The translations under genes were made by a program, and so were the position numbers. Under the pieces are notes generated by a model that saw only the letters and a program-made list of their open reading frames with translations, was not told where the DNA came from and ran no database searches. From Falciphora oryzae (Eukaryota > Ascomycota > Sordariomycetes > Magnaporthales > Magnaporthaceae): a DNA stretch of 64,000 nt. Positions 22,059 through 33,333 of the stretch are shown piece by piece (position 1 is the stretch's first letter; the number at the start of each line of letters is the position of its first letter). The stretch lies in the NCBI GenBank assembly GCA_000733355.1, contig JNVV01000063.1:153669-217668 (forward strand), in the 5' to 3' direction.

Positions 22059-24133
22059 ATGCTGTCCCGCGCGAGCATTACCGCGGCGGCGGCGGCGCTG
22101 CTGCTGCTGCCCGCGGCTACTGGCCAGACCTTCCAGCGCCTCGGCACATGCCCCGACCTTGGCTGTATTCTGCCTCCCGACCAGAGTGACTTCCTGCCGG
22201 GCCAGCAGTTTGACATCCGCTTCGAGGTCCACGCCCCGGTCAACGGCTCCGAGGCCTTCAACGGTGGCGTGCCCGATGAAGCCTTCACCGTCGAGATCGA
22301 GAAGCAGGGCGGCGGCGGCGGCAAGAGCATCGCGCAGTACTTCAACCGCACCGCCGAGCCCGAGCTGGAGAAGTGGACGTTCCGGTGGTTCGAGGATCTC
22401 TTTGCCCAGGAAGCCAAGACCCCGTCCGTCGTCAACGTCGCCTCCAAGGCTTACCGACGCGTCGCCATTTACGAGCCCGGCGTCTACAACGTGACCCTCA
22501 AGTACTACAACGACAAGGTCACGACCGCCACCTGGACGGTGCGCCCGCTGGCTACCGAGAAGAGGGCCAAGAACGTCATCTTCTTCATCGGTGACGGCAT
22601 GACCACCAACATGATCACGGCCGCCCGCCTGCTCGGCCACAAGAGCATCAACGGCAAATACCAGAGCCTGCTGCAGCTCGACAAGTTCCCCGTGCTCGGC
22701 CACCAGATGACCCACTCCATCGACACCTACATCACCGACTCGGCCAACTCGGCGAGCGCTCTTTACAGCGGCCACAAGTCGACAGTCAACGCCATGGGTG
22801 TCTACGCCGACAGCTCGCCCGACGTCTTCGACGACCCCAAGGTCGAGACCATCGTCGAGCTCCTGAAGCGCGTCTGGGGCTCGGCCTGGGGCGCCGTCTC
22901 GACCGCCTTCATTGCTGACGCCACTCCAATTGCTTTGACCGCCCACACTCGGTCTCGCGCTGCGTACGGCCCGCTTATCGACCAGGCGCTCAACGGCGTG
23001 ACCAACTACTCCTGGCCGAACCACGGCGGCCCCGACGTCTACCTCGGCGGCGGTGCCGAGCAGTTCCTCCCCGGATCCGGCTCGTACCAAGGCAAGGACT
23101 ACTACGCCGAGTTTGCCAAGAAGGGCTACACCATCAGCTACAACAAGACGTCGCTGGCCGAGACCCCCAAGGACGCCAAGACCTTGGGCATCTTCTGCCG
23201 CTCCAACCTGCCCGTCTGGCTGGACCGCAACGTCTTCACCGACAACATCGCCAAGCTCAACAACGACCCCCGTGGCGCTCGCGGTGCCGCTACGGATCTG
23301 CCCGGCCTCAAGGAGATGACCCTCAAGGCCATCGACGTGCTGCACACCCGTGGCGGTGACAAGGGCTTCTTCCTGATGAGCGAGGCCGCGTCCATCGACA
23401 AGCAGATGCACGCGCTCGACTACGACCGCGCCTTGGGCGACCTGCTCGAGCTCGACGACACTGTCCGGGCTACCGTCAAGAAGCTAGAGGAGCTCGACAT
23501 CCTGAAGGAGACTCTGGTTGTCGTTTCGGCAGATCACGGACACGGCTTCGATGTAAGTCACAGCTCCATGTTTCCCCGTCTTAGACCGGCTTGCTAACGA
23601 ACGCCAACTTCAATTCACAGGTCTTCGGCAGCGCAGACACCAAATACATGGAGTCCAAGAAGACGGACCGTGAGAAGCGCGCGGCGGTCGGCGTCTACGA
23701 GAAGTCGGGCAAGTCGCTGTACCAGGTCGAGGCGCCCGGCGTGAGCTACAACACGGGGCCCAACTTCCCGCTCAACTGGTCGCCGCGCTACGTCATCGCC
23801 TCGGGCTTCGGCGCCGCGCCCGACCACCGCGACAGCTACAGGGTGAGCCCGTCGCCGCGCGTGCCCGCCATTAACGCTTCCGGGCTGCCGACCAACGACA
23901 TGTACGCCAACCCGCTCGACCACCCGGCCGGCTTCGTCGTCAACGGCACCCTGCCCACCAACGAGGCGCAGGGCGTCCACTCCCTTACGGACGTGCCTGT
24001 CTACGCCATGGGCCCTTGCCAAGAGACCTTTGGAGGTACCTATGGCAACATCGACGTCTTTTACAAGATCGCCGAGTGCCTGGGTCTGGGTCAGCCCACC
24101 AACAAGACCCGCTGCGCCACCTCGAAGCACTAA
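22059..24133 (+). CDS. secreted alkaline phosphatase family protein
   Basis: Two exons, 22059-23552 and 23621-24133, with a 68-nt intron (GTAAGT...CACAG), give 668 aa. ATG 22059 is chosen because it starts a signal peptide (MLSRASITAAAAALLLLPAA); the open frame extends upstream only to a GTG. After an N-terminal beta domain, the alkaline-phosphatase core begins at VIFFIGDGM, which holds a metal-binding Asp. The phosphoserine site is TDSANSASA, and VVSADHGHGFDV carries metal-binding Asp/His residues. Several N-x-S/T sites support secretion. The family hydrolyses phosphomonoesters outside the cell with two Zn and one Mg ion; in fungi it is often induced by phosphate starvation, which cannot be read here. 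No GPI-like tail is seen. Confident family call. Confidence 0.92.
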
Positions 24134-24357
24134 GCTCTAGGGGCTCGGATAGTGGTTGTGATGATGGTGGTACTTGTGTATAGACTAGAGCTGTTTGTTA
24201 TAGACGGCATTTTACGAGACCATGTATAGATGGACGATTCTGAAAATGTGTAATGAAGTTGTGCTGTCAAAGAGTTTCCCCTAAGAGTATCAGTGGCTTT
24301 CTTTGCTGTCTGATGTCCGCTGTAGATGCTCTGGTGCCTTTCTCTGAAGCAGCGTAA

Positions 24358-25248
24358 TCACCAGGCCACCTGCCTAAGGCCGGTCGGTGCCTTTCCTGCC
24401 TGGTCCAATGCCTTGAGCAAGTTTACCGCCTCCTCCTGATCAATACCCGCCTCTCCACCTCCTCCACCCGTCAAACAGGACGAGTGAAACCACCGCTCAG
24501 CACCAGCATCCCCGTACGCATCGTCAATCGCGCCGTCTATCGCCTCGATATTCCCGCTCCTCACCCCGCCGCCCACGATGATCTCAATCCGCCCCGCAGC
24601 CACCCCCACGATGCGCCTCAGCACCGCGACGTTCTCCGCGCCAGCCGCGCTCCCCGGCCCGCCCGAGGTCAGGACGCCCGCGAAGCCGCAGGATATCACG
24701 TCCTCGAGGCTGCTGCCCGGGTCTTCTGGAGACGACGCGAGCAGGTCGTCAAAGGCGCGGTGGAAGACGCACGGGAAGGGGCGCGCCATCTCGACGAGGA
24801 GGCTGTTGCTCGAGACGTCGACTGTCAGGTAGTCTGTGTTGTTATAGCGCAGGATCCCGAGCACGAACCCGTCCCCGCGCTCGGCGTCCAGGAGGCCCGA
24901 GGCTTTGAAGGCGAGGATGGCGTTCTGCATGGCTATGAACTCGTGGGCCGTGTAGATGAAGTCGGGCTGTTTTGTAAAAGTGGGCGGTGCGCCCCGGAGC
25001 CGGATCATGATCCGGATGGGGATGCGCGGCGGCGGCACTGTTTCCCCATCGCTGGTTGTTGTTGTTGTTGTCGACGACGGTTGTCGGAGTTGGTCCAGCG
25101 TGTCGGCCAGCTCGGCAAGGCTGGGCGTCAAGCCGCCGGATTGATAAGAACCCGCGGCGTTGAGCTCTATGCGGTGCGCGCCCAAGCTTGCCGCTTCTCT
25201 GGCTGATGAGGGGGAGAAGACGGGGATTTCCAGCTTGCGCTGCGCCAT
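24358..25248 (-). CDS. cutC: CutC-family copper homeostasis protein
   Basis: Single exon, 296 aa, a little longer than bacterial CutC (about 250). The start LEIPVFSPSSAREAASLGAHRIELNA and the blocks RIMIRLRG, HRAFDD, SCGFAGVLTSGG and EIIVGGGVRSGNI match the CutC TIM-barrel family. CutC was linked to copper tolerance in bacteria and is present in human and many fungi. It binds Cu(I) in some reports, and its reaction remains unsettled. Two insertions are low complexity, including a Thr run coded by GTT/GTC repeats near 25060-25080. A run of 17 C lies upstream at 25373-25389. Cytosolic; no signal peptide. Confidence 0.9.
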   Translation of the reverse strand: MAQRKLEIPVFSPSSAREAASLGAHRIELNAAGSYQSGGLTPSLAELADTLDQLRQPSSTTTTTTSDGETVPPPRIPIRIMIRLRGAPPTFTKQPDFIYTAHEFIAMQNAILAFKASGLLDAERGDGFVLGILRYNNTDYLTVDVSSNSLLVEMARPFPCVFHRAFDDLLASSPEDPGSSLEDVISCGFAGVLTSGGPGSAAGAENVAVLRRIVGVAAGRIEIIVGGGVRSGNIEAIDGAIDDAYGDAGAERWFHSSCLTGGGGGEAGIDQEEAVNLLKALDQAGKAPTGLRQVAW

Positions 25249-27916
25249 TTCAGTTTCTGCTTTTATTGTTGTTTCTGCTAATTCCCCGCACTTTTGCTTG
25301 GTGACCTTTGAGGTGTTGGAGGTGTGGTTTGGGTCTGAGTTGGTTGGTGAACTGAGGTTCTTCTGGACCGAGTCCCCCCCCCCCCCCCCGATTAGTCAGC
25401 ACAGAGACGTCACTCCATCGGCTCAGGGGCACGACGCGAATACCGCCTACCTTTACGCACCAACGCCCTCGCAGCGTGGAAGAGGTTCGGGATGTCGGGA
25501 AGTACGTTCAGTCTCCGGGTGAAGGCATGCAAGGACGTGCTCCCCAGGATTTTGACCAGGGACGAGACCCATCGCCTCATCCGAGTCTCACTGGTTTCGG
25601 TCCTCATCTATGGATCGGTGCCCAAGGTAGTCCGCGAGGCCTCACTGGTCGACCCCACCGCCGAGTTCTTCCTTACCTAGGTATCCTTCTCCGGGACTTA
25701 TGAACACCGCGAACAAACCTGCCGATGCTGTCTATGTGGTGATACCCGATTGTTGACCAGCGAAAGCCAAACAGCTCAAAGGCGTAATAAGTATTTAGAA
25801 ACCTACCTACTTCTATCCTTATAAACCCCTTCCGCTTTTCCTTTACCTATGCGTTACCAATGTTTATAGCTTTAAATATTCCAAAAAGCCCAAGCACCAT
25901 ACTTCTCAGACTATGTTCGAGCCCATCCCAGCCCATCGCTCCCCGAACGAGTCTTCCTCTCCACCTTAGCCCCCAACATACTTGTTATCCTCCACTCGTC
26001 CAGCTCTAACCCAGCGCTATAACCGCCTTTCCCGTTATTGTGGTGGCCAACATTATCGTTGTTACTGTTCCCATTGCAGGCTTGGGTCCGATAGTACGTC
26101 CTAGCGTGGTTGATCGTTCTCGCTTGGTCGAGCGGCCGAGCTTCGTTGAAGCTGCTTGGGCGTGGGAAGCCGGGAAGGGCGTTGGGTTTGTTGTAGTGCG
26201 TCTTCCCCACTTCGAGGAGCTGGGAATCGATGGACAGGGACCAGGCTTTCCTAACTTGACCTTGGGCGCTTTTCCTTTTACTCCTATCACCAGACGTATA
26301 TTCCCTACTCGACCCAGATTCCGCTTAAGCCGCAGATCCCCTTTCGTATGTATAAACCGCCTTTTTTTCTCCATTCTGCTCACTCCTGCTAGCCGCCATG
26401 CCCGGAACTTGCCCCGGATGCCATCGCCCCGTCTCCGCAAGATCCCGAAAATCCACGCACGCGCGCAACGACCCCCTGAACTGGCCGACTGGAAGTCGCT
26501 CGGCCAAGCGGCGCGACCCAGACAACGCGGGGTTCGACGGCGCCTCCAGAGATCGACGGCACTAAGGTCGCAGTTTCCGATTAAGCTTCTGGGTTTCGCG
26601 CGAGCGGCATCGGGTTCGTAAATGAGAAAGGATGCTGATGTTTTTATGGTGCGTATTAACATCGAGAAGTTTGGCGTCGATGGACAGGGCTTGGGACTTG
26701 CTAGTAGTATCTCCTGATTGTAAGGTGGTGTTCTGGGGTGTGAGAAATACGCGCAGCCGCTCTTCCCCGAGATCGTCGAGTTCTTGGACGAGGCGCAAAG
26801 CTCTGCCGTCGCCGGGCCGCGCTTCTAAGTTGGGCTATTCCCAATCGCCTGCTCAGATCAAGTTGCTTCGCGCTGGTTAGTCGCTCTGTCCTGCCGAGTG
26901 CTCCTCCCGGTGCTCTCCCCAGCGCTTCTTCATACCTCCTTCCAATACCAGGCAGGCCTATAGCGCTTCTTCTAGCTGAAACTACTCCAGACGGCTTCGA
27001 CCTAGCCATGACGGGGCTTCTAACCCCTGTTCAGGACCCAGATCACGGCCCTGACAAACTGCCTCTGGAGGTCCAGGACCTCATCGCTTGGCTGAACGAC
27101 ACGTGTGTACTCCAGTATTTTGGCCACTTTATTCCTGACTACGGCCACAGCCGCGTCGTCAGCTGCACGTCTGGTAGCCTCAAACTGGGCAATCATTTCC
27201 AGTGCTGTGGCCGGCCTGGGGTCCAGAGCCATCGTCTGACGACTCCTATCTCCGCCCAGGCCCAGAGAGTATGGGCATGGACGTCATGAACTCCAACAGC
27301 TACAGTTCGCCATTTCCCTTTTTGGTTGCTTCCCATGGTTGTAATATATCTGATACCATCCCTCCCACTAACAGAGCGGGCATGCTTCGATTCGCACGGC
27401 TGGGTCTCCCACAATCATACGTCGTCGTGGGGCACTCCTTTGAACTCCCTCGACGATCCAGGCTTCGGCGGCAGGCATCTCTGGGCCGCTTGGCAGCAAG
27501 GAGCAGCCGGAGGGGGCTGGGTTCTGCGCGCGAAGGAGAGGAGAACAGATGTGAGAATGAAATCTGTTTATTCCTCGCCTAGCTCCTGGGGGTGAAAGAC
27601 CTTCCTACTACTCTTTCAGTCTGGGGTTTCTTTGGTGCGCTACTTTATCTGCGGGGTATCGAAAGGATCCCTACCAAAAGAAAAAGAAAAGCAACGCTTC
27701 GTAATTCGCAATAAAGGAGAAAACTTACCCATCCGCACCAATGAAAAACAAAACAACGCATCTTAGCCAAAGAGAAAAGCAACCCATCGCAACAAAATCA
27801 AGCAAAACGCCCTACCAAAAACAAGCGGCATCTGTCTCCTATCAAAACCAAGTGATAAACGCCTCTCACCAAAACGCCAGTGTCCCCAGCAGAAAGAAGT
27901 TGGTTCTCCCATCAGC
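25249..27916. other. 2.7 kb without a supportable gene; possible relic DNA
   Basis: Mixed base composition with AT-rich patches near 25740-25900 and many short frames. A 55-codon frame from 26398 (MPGTCPGCHRPV start) and minus frames at 26701-27009 and 27020-27232 have coding-like composition but no family or splice chain I can recognise. Two stretches near 26215-26240 and 26663-26690 share the core TCGATGGACAGGG in similar surroundings, hinting at an old duplication. This may be a decayed gene or mobile element. Confidence 0.35.
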
Positions 27917-30218
27917 CTAGTTGCCCACCTTCTCATTCTCCTCCTCGCCATCTTCCGCGGCGTCTCCAGCAGTGGGAACAGGAGGGACGACACCCGTGGT
28001 GGAAACTGGGGCCGGCTGGGGAAGTGTGGTCCGCGGGACCTGGTAGACCAGCGGGTCGGAATAGGCCGTGTTGTGGCCACCATGTGCATAGGGGACAGCA
28101 ACACCCTGGAACGCGTGATATCCTTGGATGTGGTGCTGGAATCCAAGGTTGCAAACATGGCCGCCCGTATAGACACCCGTGTTGAAGAAGGGGATGCCAT
28201 CGTGCCATCTGAGTGGATTGTAGGTGGCGGGGTTAATCGCGCTCCCATTGAAGTTGAAAACGCCGCGAGTATTGGAGCCATGGACTCTACTAGATGGAAT
28301 CCGGGTTAGGGTGTTGGCCTCTACATCCCCGTTGGCATGGATCTGGGCCGAGGCCGCTGAGGCCGGGAAGGTATTGCCAGAGGCCGGTTGACTGGCCTGG
28401 GCGGAGGCAAGTCCAGAAGTAGCTTGGACAGAGGTCACTGGGACCGGCGAAGGATCAGCGAGGGCCTGCCGGGCGGCCTTGTCGGCGGCCTGCTGAGCGG
28501 CGAGTCCAGGAGTCTCCTGGAGGGAGGCCACTAGGGCCGGCGAGGGACTAGCAGGAGCCTGCTCGGAAGTCTGCTCAGGGGCCTTCTCGATGGCCCGGGC
28601 GAGGGCAAGTCCAGGAGTGGTCTGGGCAGAGTTCACTGGGACCGGCGAGGGATTCGCAGGGGCCTGCTCGGCAGTCCGAGCGACAAGGGCGGCAGCAGCT
28701 AGGGACTTCAGGCGGGCTCTAAAGGCACCGAGGACCGCCCGGCGGTGGAAGGAAACGATCGCGGCGCGGACATCGGCGGGGCGCCTGGCGGAAGGGACAG
28801 GCGTGGCGGCGCCCTGGTGACGAGAAGGGCCAGGGACGGCAGGGCGGCGGCGGACAATGCCAGGGCTTGCGGGACGCAAGACAAGAGCGCCCGTGGCGGT
28901 GGGGCGCGAGCCGGAGGCGCCGGGAGAGCCGGCAGACGAGGTAGGAGGGCCGGGGGTGACGGCACGGGTACTACCCAGCGTGCCGGGAGTGGCGGCACAG
29001 CTGCCACCCAACGTGCTGGCACCAGAGCCGGGACGGCTGGGAGTGCTAGCGAGCAAGGCAGCACGGCCAGGGGTGACCGGACCCAAGACAAAAGCGCCAG
29101 AGGCTGCGGGGCGCGAAGCAGAGGCCCCAGGAGTGGCCGCAGGAGGGGCAGAGGGGCCGGGGGTGGCAGCACGGCCAGCGGTGCCTGAGCGCATAGCAAA
29201 AGCGCGGGAGATCGCGAGGCGCAAGGCAGAGGCGCTAGGAGTGCCGGCAGTCGAGGCAGCAGAACCAGAGGCGGCAGCGCTCAAGGTATGAGGGCCAGAA
29301 GTGGCCATGTGAGAGGCAGAGGGGCCGGGAGTGGCGGCACGGCTGGGAGCCCTAGCAGGCGAGGCAGTACGGCCAGAGGCGGCCATGGGCGAGGCAGAAG
29401 GGCCAGAAGTGGCCGCAGGCGAGACAGCAGAATCAATGATGATCGGCCACGAGGCAGAGGAACCAGGAGCGGCGGCAGTTGAGACAGATAGGCCAGGAGT
29501 GCCAGCAGGCGAGGCAGTAGGGCCAGAGGTAGCGGAAGCCAAGACAGAAGTTCCAGCAGTAGCCGTGGAACAGGCCGAGTGTCCGGGAGTGGCGGCACAT
29601 CTGCCACCCAATGTACCGGCACCAGAGCCGGAGCGTGTCGAGGACGAGCCCGCGGTGGTAACCATAGAGGCTCCGATGATCTCTGGTGTGCGACCTGGAT
29701 ATCCTGGTGCGGAACCACGGCAGGGTTTGACAATTCCACGCTGGACGAAGTGCTTCCCGTCTCTTATTGCCTCCGGGATGAGGTCCGGGTCCCCTGTAGT
29801 AATGGCAAGTTATATATGTCAGTGGAGGCTCTTGTTGGTCGCTTGAGCGTCTTGGGAGATAGGGATGGTCCCCGAAACTTTGATACATACCTCCAATGTT
29901 GAGGAGATACTCGCGGACATATGGCCGGGCGTGGGGAGAATAGACGCCCTGGACGTTCTGATACAGGTGTTCGTCTGGACGAAAGTTAGAATTATGTAGA
30001 AAGACACAATGGTGATACGCACAGAGACAATGCTGGGTGTATGTCCGACGCGCATCGCCGCCCATGTACTCCTGCATCTTGAGGGCCAACTCCTCCCACT
30101 TGAGCGCGTCCTCTGTATAGCGGACGAGTCCGCTGCGCGCCGATGACATGGGGATGATACGCTCCCAGAAGGTGCGCTCCTCCAACTCTGACCACCGAAG
30201 TCTGGGCATGTTGGGCAT
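27917..30218 (-). CDS. SANT/Myb-like protein with a long Ala/Ser/Thr/Pro/Gly repeat tail
   Basis: Three exons on the minus strand, 30218-30023, 29974-29891 and 29793-27917, join in frame to 718 aa. The N-terminal 125 residues are compact: LRWSELEERTFWERIIP with spaced Trp residues, then WEELALKMQEYMG and YVREYLLNIGDPDLIPEAI. They look like a divergent SANT/Myb-type helix bundle. About residues 150-580 are degenerate repeats built on units such as ATPGPSASxxATSGP, with later Gln/Ala/Pro-rich units. A C-terminal region of about 140 residues is again ordinary sequence (FNFNGSAINPATYNPLRW, HHIQGYHAFQG) and ends acidic. No known full-length family is recognised. A nuclear regulatory role is only a guess from the first domain. 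The long frames on the opposite strand over the repeats are shadows. Confidence 0.72.
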
Positions 30219-32165
30219 ATTGAGCGTGTGTGTGGTGTTGGTTTGTGATATGTTGTGTCTGGTGCCTTCCCTGGGGAGATGGTGTCTTTCGTAGAGGTGG
30301 TGCCTTTCCTGAAGAGGGTAGTGGAGGGTGCTGGGACCTTCTTGAATGCTGATGATGGAAGGTGTAGGAGAGGAGGAAGAGGAGGAGGAGACCTGGCAGG
30401 GGAAGGAGCATTTTTATTACCAAGGCTGTCCGTAGTTCTGGTGGTGCTGCTTGCCGGAGAGGAACGAGTGAATATAAGGTGACAACGCCGCCTGGGATCC
30501 TTGGATGCGGATTCTGGTGATAGTGGTCATTCACCGAAGCGAGGAAGCTGCAAAAATCAGGCTCTGCGAGTGAGCTCAGGACTGAATGGTCTGGGATCAG
30601 GAATAGCGGCCTAGCTCTCTTCTCTGACTGGTTGGGCGGGCTTGCTTAGTGACCGGGGGGCCACACGGGCCAGGGATTTTTCCTGGAGATATTAGACGGG
30701 GCGGTTTATCGTATTCACTTAGGTGACGACACTCTAGGAACGTGAATTTGTTCCGTCAACCACGTAACCTGCCCCACGGCTCAGCCGTCTAATGGTCTAC
30801 CGCGTCGCCCAGGCAGGGAATTCTCCTGCCTTATGGGTCAGACGCCCGCTGGTCTCCTCGGGGGAGCACGTGCTGACCCCTAGAGATATGGCTGCCCGTT
30901 TACCAGAGGCGCACCTGACGGTCCGCTGGGAGACTAAGGCAAGAGGCCCTCCTTCCCCAATGTCCTCCTGGTGTCTTCCAGGCCGCCAAGACAGGGCACC
31001 GTACTCTCGCGTGAGTTTGGTGCCTGGTGGCCCCAGCCCACGACCGTCCTGTCGGCTTCTAACAGCAGTTAGTTGCAATGGGCGGCCAGCATGGTCCAGT
31101 GCAGCCCCCTGATCTGACCAAGGTATTGAGTAAAAAAGGAGTATATAGAAATGTATAAACATCTAGCAGCTACTGCACGGGCTTGATGCTTGATGATCGC
31201 CAAAGTTGCGTATGGTAATATCAATGGCCTACTGTGTGCGCATGGCTGCTGCTCCTGCCCTTTAGGGGAGTCCTTTTTCTTTTTCATCCAACGCCGAGCA
31301 CCATCGGCAGCCGCGCCCTTGGCCTACAGCAATGCACTACTTCGAGGAGGTCAACTTCCTCTTCTTTAGTCACGTCAAATAGCGGCAATGCATGCGTCCT
31401 TAAAGATACACCAGTGAGTGGTACAAAGGAAACAAGCAGACTCTTCTTTGTCCAGGCACAAACAACACGCCCAGGACGCGAACACCAGCAGCAAAGCAGA
31501 GCCTCGGAGGACTACCCTGGCTTGACGCGCCTGTGCCCCCAGCCACTCCACTCCCACCTAGCCACTAGTTTCTGCAAGAGCCTTGACCAGCATCCGGCAG
31601 CAAGACCTCTCCGAGCCTGAAACCTCAGCTTGGGCCAGAAAAAAGATACCTCGAGTCAGTTCTCCAGCTGTCTTTTCAATATTTTCCAATTTGATTTTGC
31701 TTTCCCCCACCTACCCAGCTGCTCGCCAAAGAAAAATGCACCTTTACCGGCACCCGTTAGATCTGGCCTTTTTTGATATGCTATTCCCAGCCTTTTTAAG
31801 ACTCTATCCCGGCCTCTCCTTCTCCTTGCTTCTAATCTATCCCTCCTTCGATCTTCCAGGCACCATTTCCACACCTGCGTTTCCCCTCCACCGTGCGCGC
31901 TTGGTTCTGGGTCTAGCGGCTTGACGTGCACCATCAGATCACGACGGGAGCCGATGTCGCGAGTTACTAAAAGGTACTACCACGCTGAGCCTCTATCAAT
32001 GTTATCCGGTAGGGGAATCGAGGAATATTCTGTGGCCGAGATGAACTAATCTGACCTCGGTTGCCTAACGCCTTCAACGCCTCGCTCGAATTTACAATCC
32101 AGCACCAGTCCCTCCCCGAGATATAAAACGCGGTAAAACAACATTGCAAGCTTCTATTTTGACAA
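30219..32165. other. 1.9 kb intergenic, no gene seen
   Basis: Between the start of the repeat-tail gene and the stop of GEP4. Short frames only and no repeat recognised. An AT-leaning stretch is present near 31120-31220. Confidence 0.45.
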
Positions 32166-32947
32166 CTATTCGAACGGACTTTGCGGCTCCGAGGCCGAGT
32201 AACCCCTCGACAAGAGAAAAGGGGCCAGCCGGTGCTCAAGCCCCGAAAACTGGACGAAAAATGTCAGAGGAAAGAACAGCGACGGTATCGGGTCAAAGGA
32301 ACAAAGGTGAAGACTCACAACACTCTTCCTGGACAACGGAATAACACCGTCCTTGATCCAGACCCCCCAGCCTCCCATCATGTTGGCCAGCATCATGTCG
32401 GTCGAGAGCCGGTCGCCCACGATGGCGATCTGGCTCGGCGAGACCACGCCCGTCTCCGGGTGGCCCTTGAAGTAGCTCATGATCTCGTCGCCGCAGCCGG
32501 GCTTCTTGGCCCGGTGGGGGAGCACGGTGACGCCCGTGGCCTTCTCCAGGTCTGCGGCTAGCCTCTCGTCCCTGTCGTAGCTCAGCGCCCCGGCCGTGTT
32601 GGACACGATCAGCAGGCGGCGGCCCGGGTAGGCTGCTCTGAGGGCGGCGAATTTCTCCTGGAAATGTGTGACTGGGTCAGCCGTGCCCTCCTTTGATGAA
32701 TAGACCAAGAGAAAAGAAGCACCTTGTAGTCCGGATACACTTCATTGGTCTCTGGCACGGCAAAGCAGTCGTCCTTGTCGAGAACGACGGCTTTTATATC
32801 GACTGCAGATCCATCTTTTCTCTTGAAGGCGCGGCCTAGCGGCAGTGGGAGATCATTGAAGGTGCCGACGGTAGCGTGCGGTAGACATAGCGCAGGATTG
32901 AAGAGCAGCTTGAAGATGTTGACCGATGCAGACAGGTTGAGATTCAT
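32166..32947 (-). CDS. GEP4: mitochondrial phosphatidylglycerophosphatase Gep4
   Basis: Three exons on the minus strand, 32947-32723, 32657-32319 and 32249-32166, give 215 aa, the normal size. The start MNLNLSASVNIFKLLFNPAL is typical of fungal Gep4. The HAD-phosphatase signature VVLDKDDCF carries the nucleophile Asp and acid/base Asp. LLIVSNTAG (motif II Ser/Thr), HRAKKPGC (motif III Lys) and AIVGDRLSTDMMLAN (motif IV) follow. Gep4 dephosphorylates phosphatidylglycerophosphate in the mitochondrial matrix-side inner membrane, the step before cardiolipin synthesis. The second intron is 69 nt, in frame and free of stops, so its retention would add 23 residues. The gene is divergent from ORC2, with 386 nt between the starts. 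Confidence 0.93.
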
Positions 32948-33333
32948 CTTGGAAGATAACAGGATATTGCCTTGTAGGGGTTGATAGTGGCGCTTTCAAA
33001 GCATCCAGGTGACGTCGAGGCGGCCGAGAGAAATTGCCAGGGTCTTGGATAGCCCTGCATGCCGAATTCCCCGTTCTGTGCTACCCCAGCAAGTACCAAA
33101 GTACTTGTGGATCCGCCGATCGACTAAGGTTGCATTGGCGGCGAGACGCGTCCGACAATCAGCAATTGTGCTTCTGCAAAAGTTGTAGGACCGCGTTCAA
33201 CTCGAGGGAAGCCCAGGCGAACAAACGTATTGTAACACAAGAGTTAACACTCTCTCGTTCTCCTCCAAACTTGGCGTCACAGAGAAACCAAACCATGGCC
33301 CTGTAACCATCATACCGCCAAACTCCCATCACA
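32948..33333. promoter_or_regulatory. 386-bp bidirectional promoter GEP4 / ORC2
   Basis: The two ATGs face away from each other with only 386 nt between them, so promoters must share this stretch. No specific motif was identified. Confidence 0.5.

Noticed and set aside
22014..23411. 465-codon minus frame over the alkaline phosphatase
   Set aside because: Antisense shadow of a well-defined phosphatase; Val/Gly/Asp-rich low-complexity product.
26398..26563. 55-codon frame starting MPGTCPGCHRPV
   Set aside because: Coding-like and Cys-containing, but no family, no exon continuation and no promoter evidence; left as part of the gene-free stretch.
28590..29846. several plus-strand frames of 100-170 codons with Gly/Ala/Arg repeats
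   Set aside because: They are shadows of the repeat tail coded on the minus strand.
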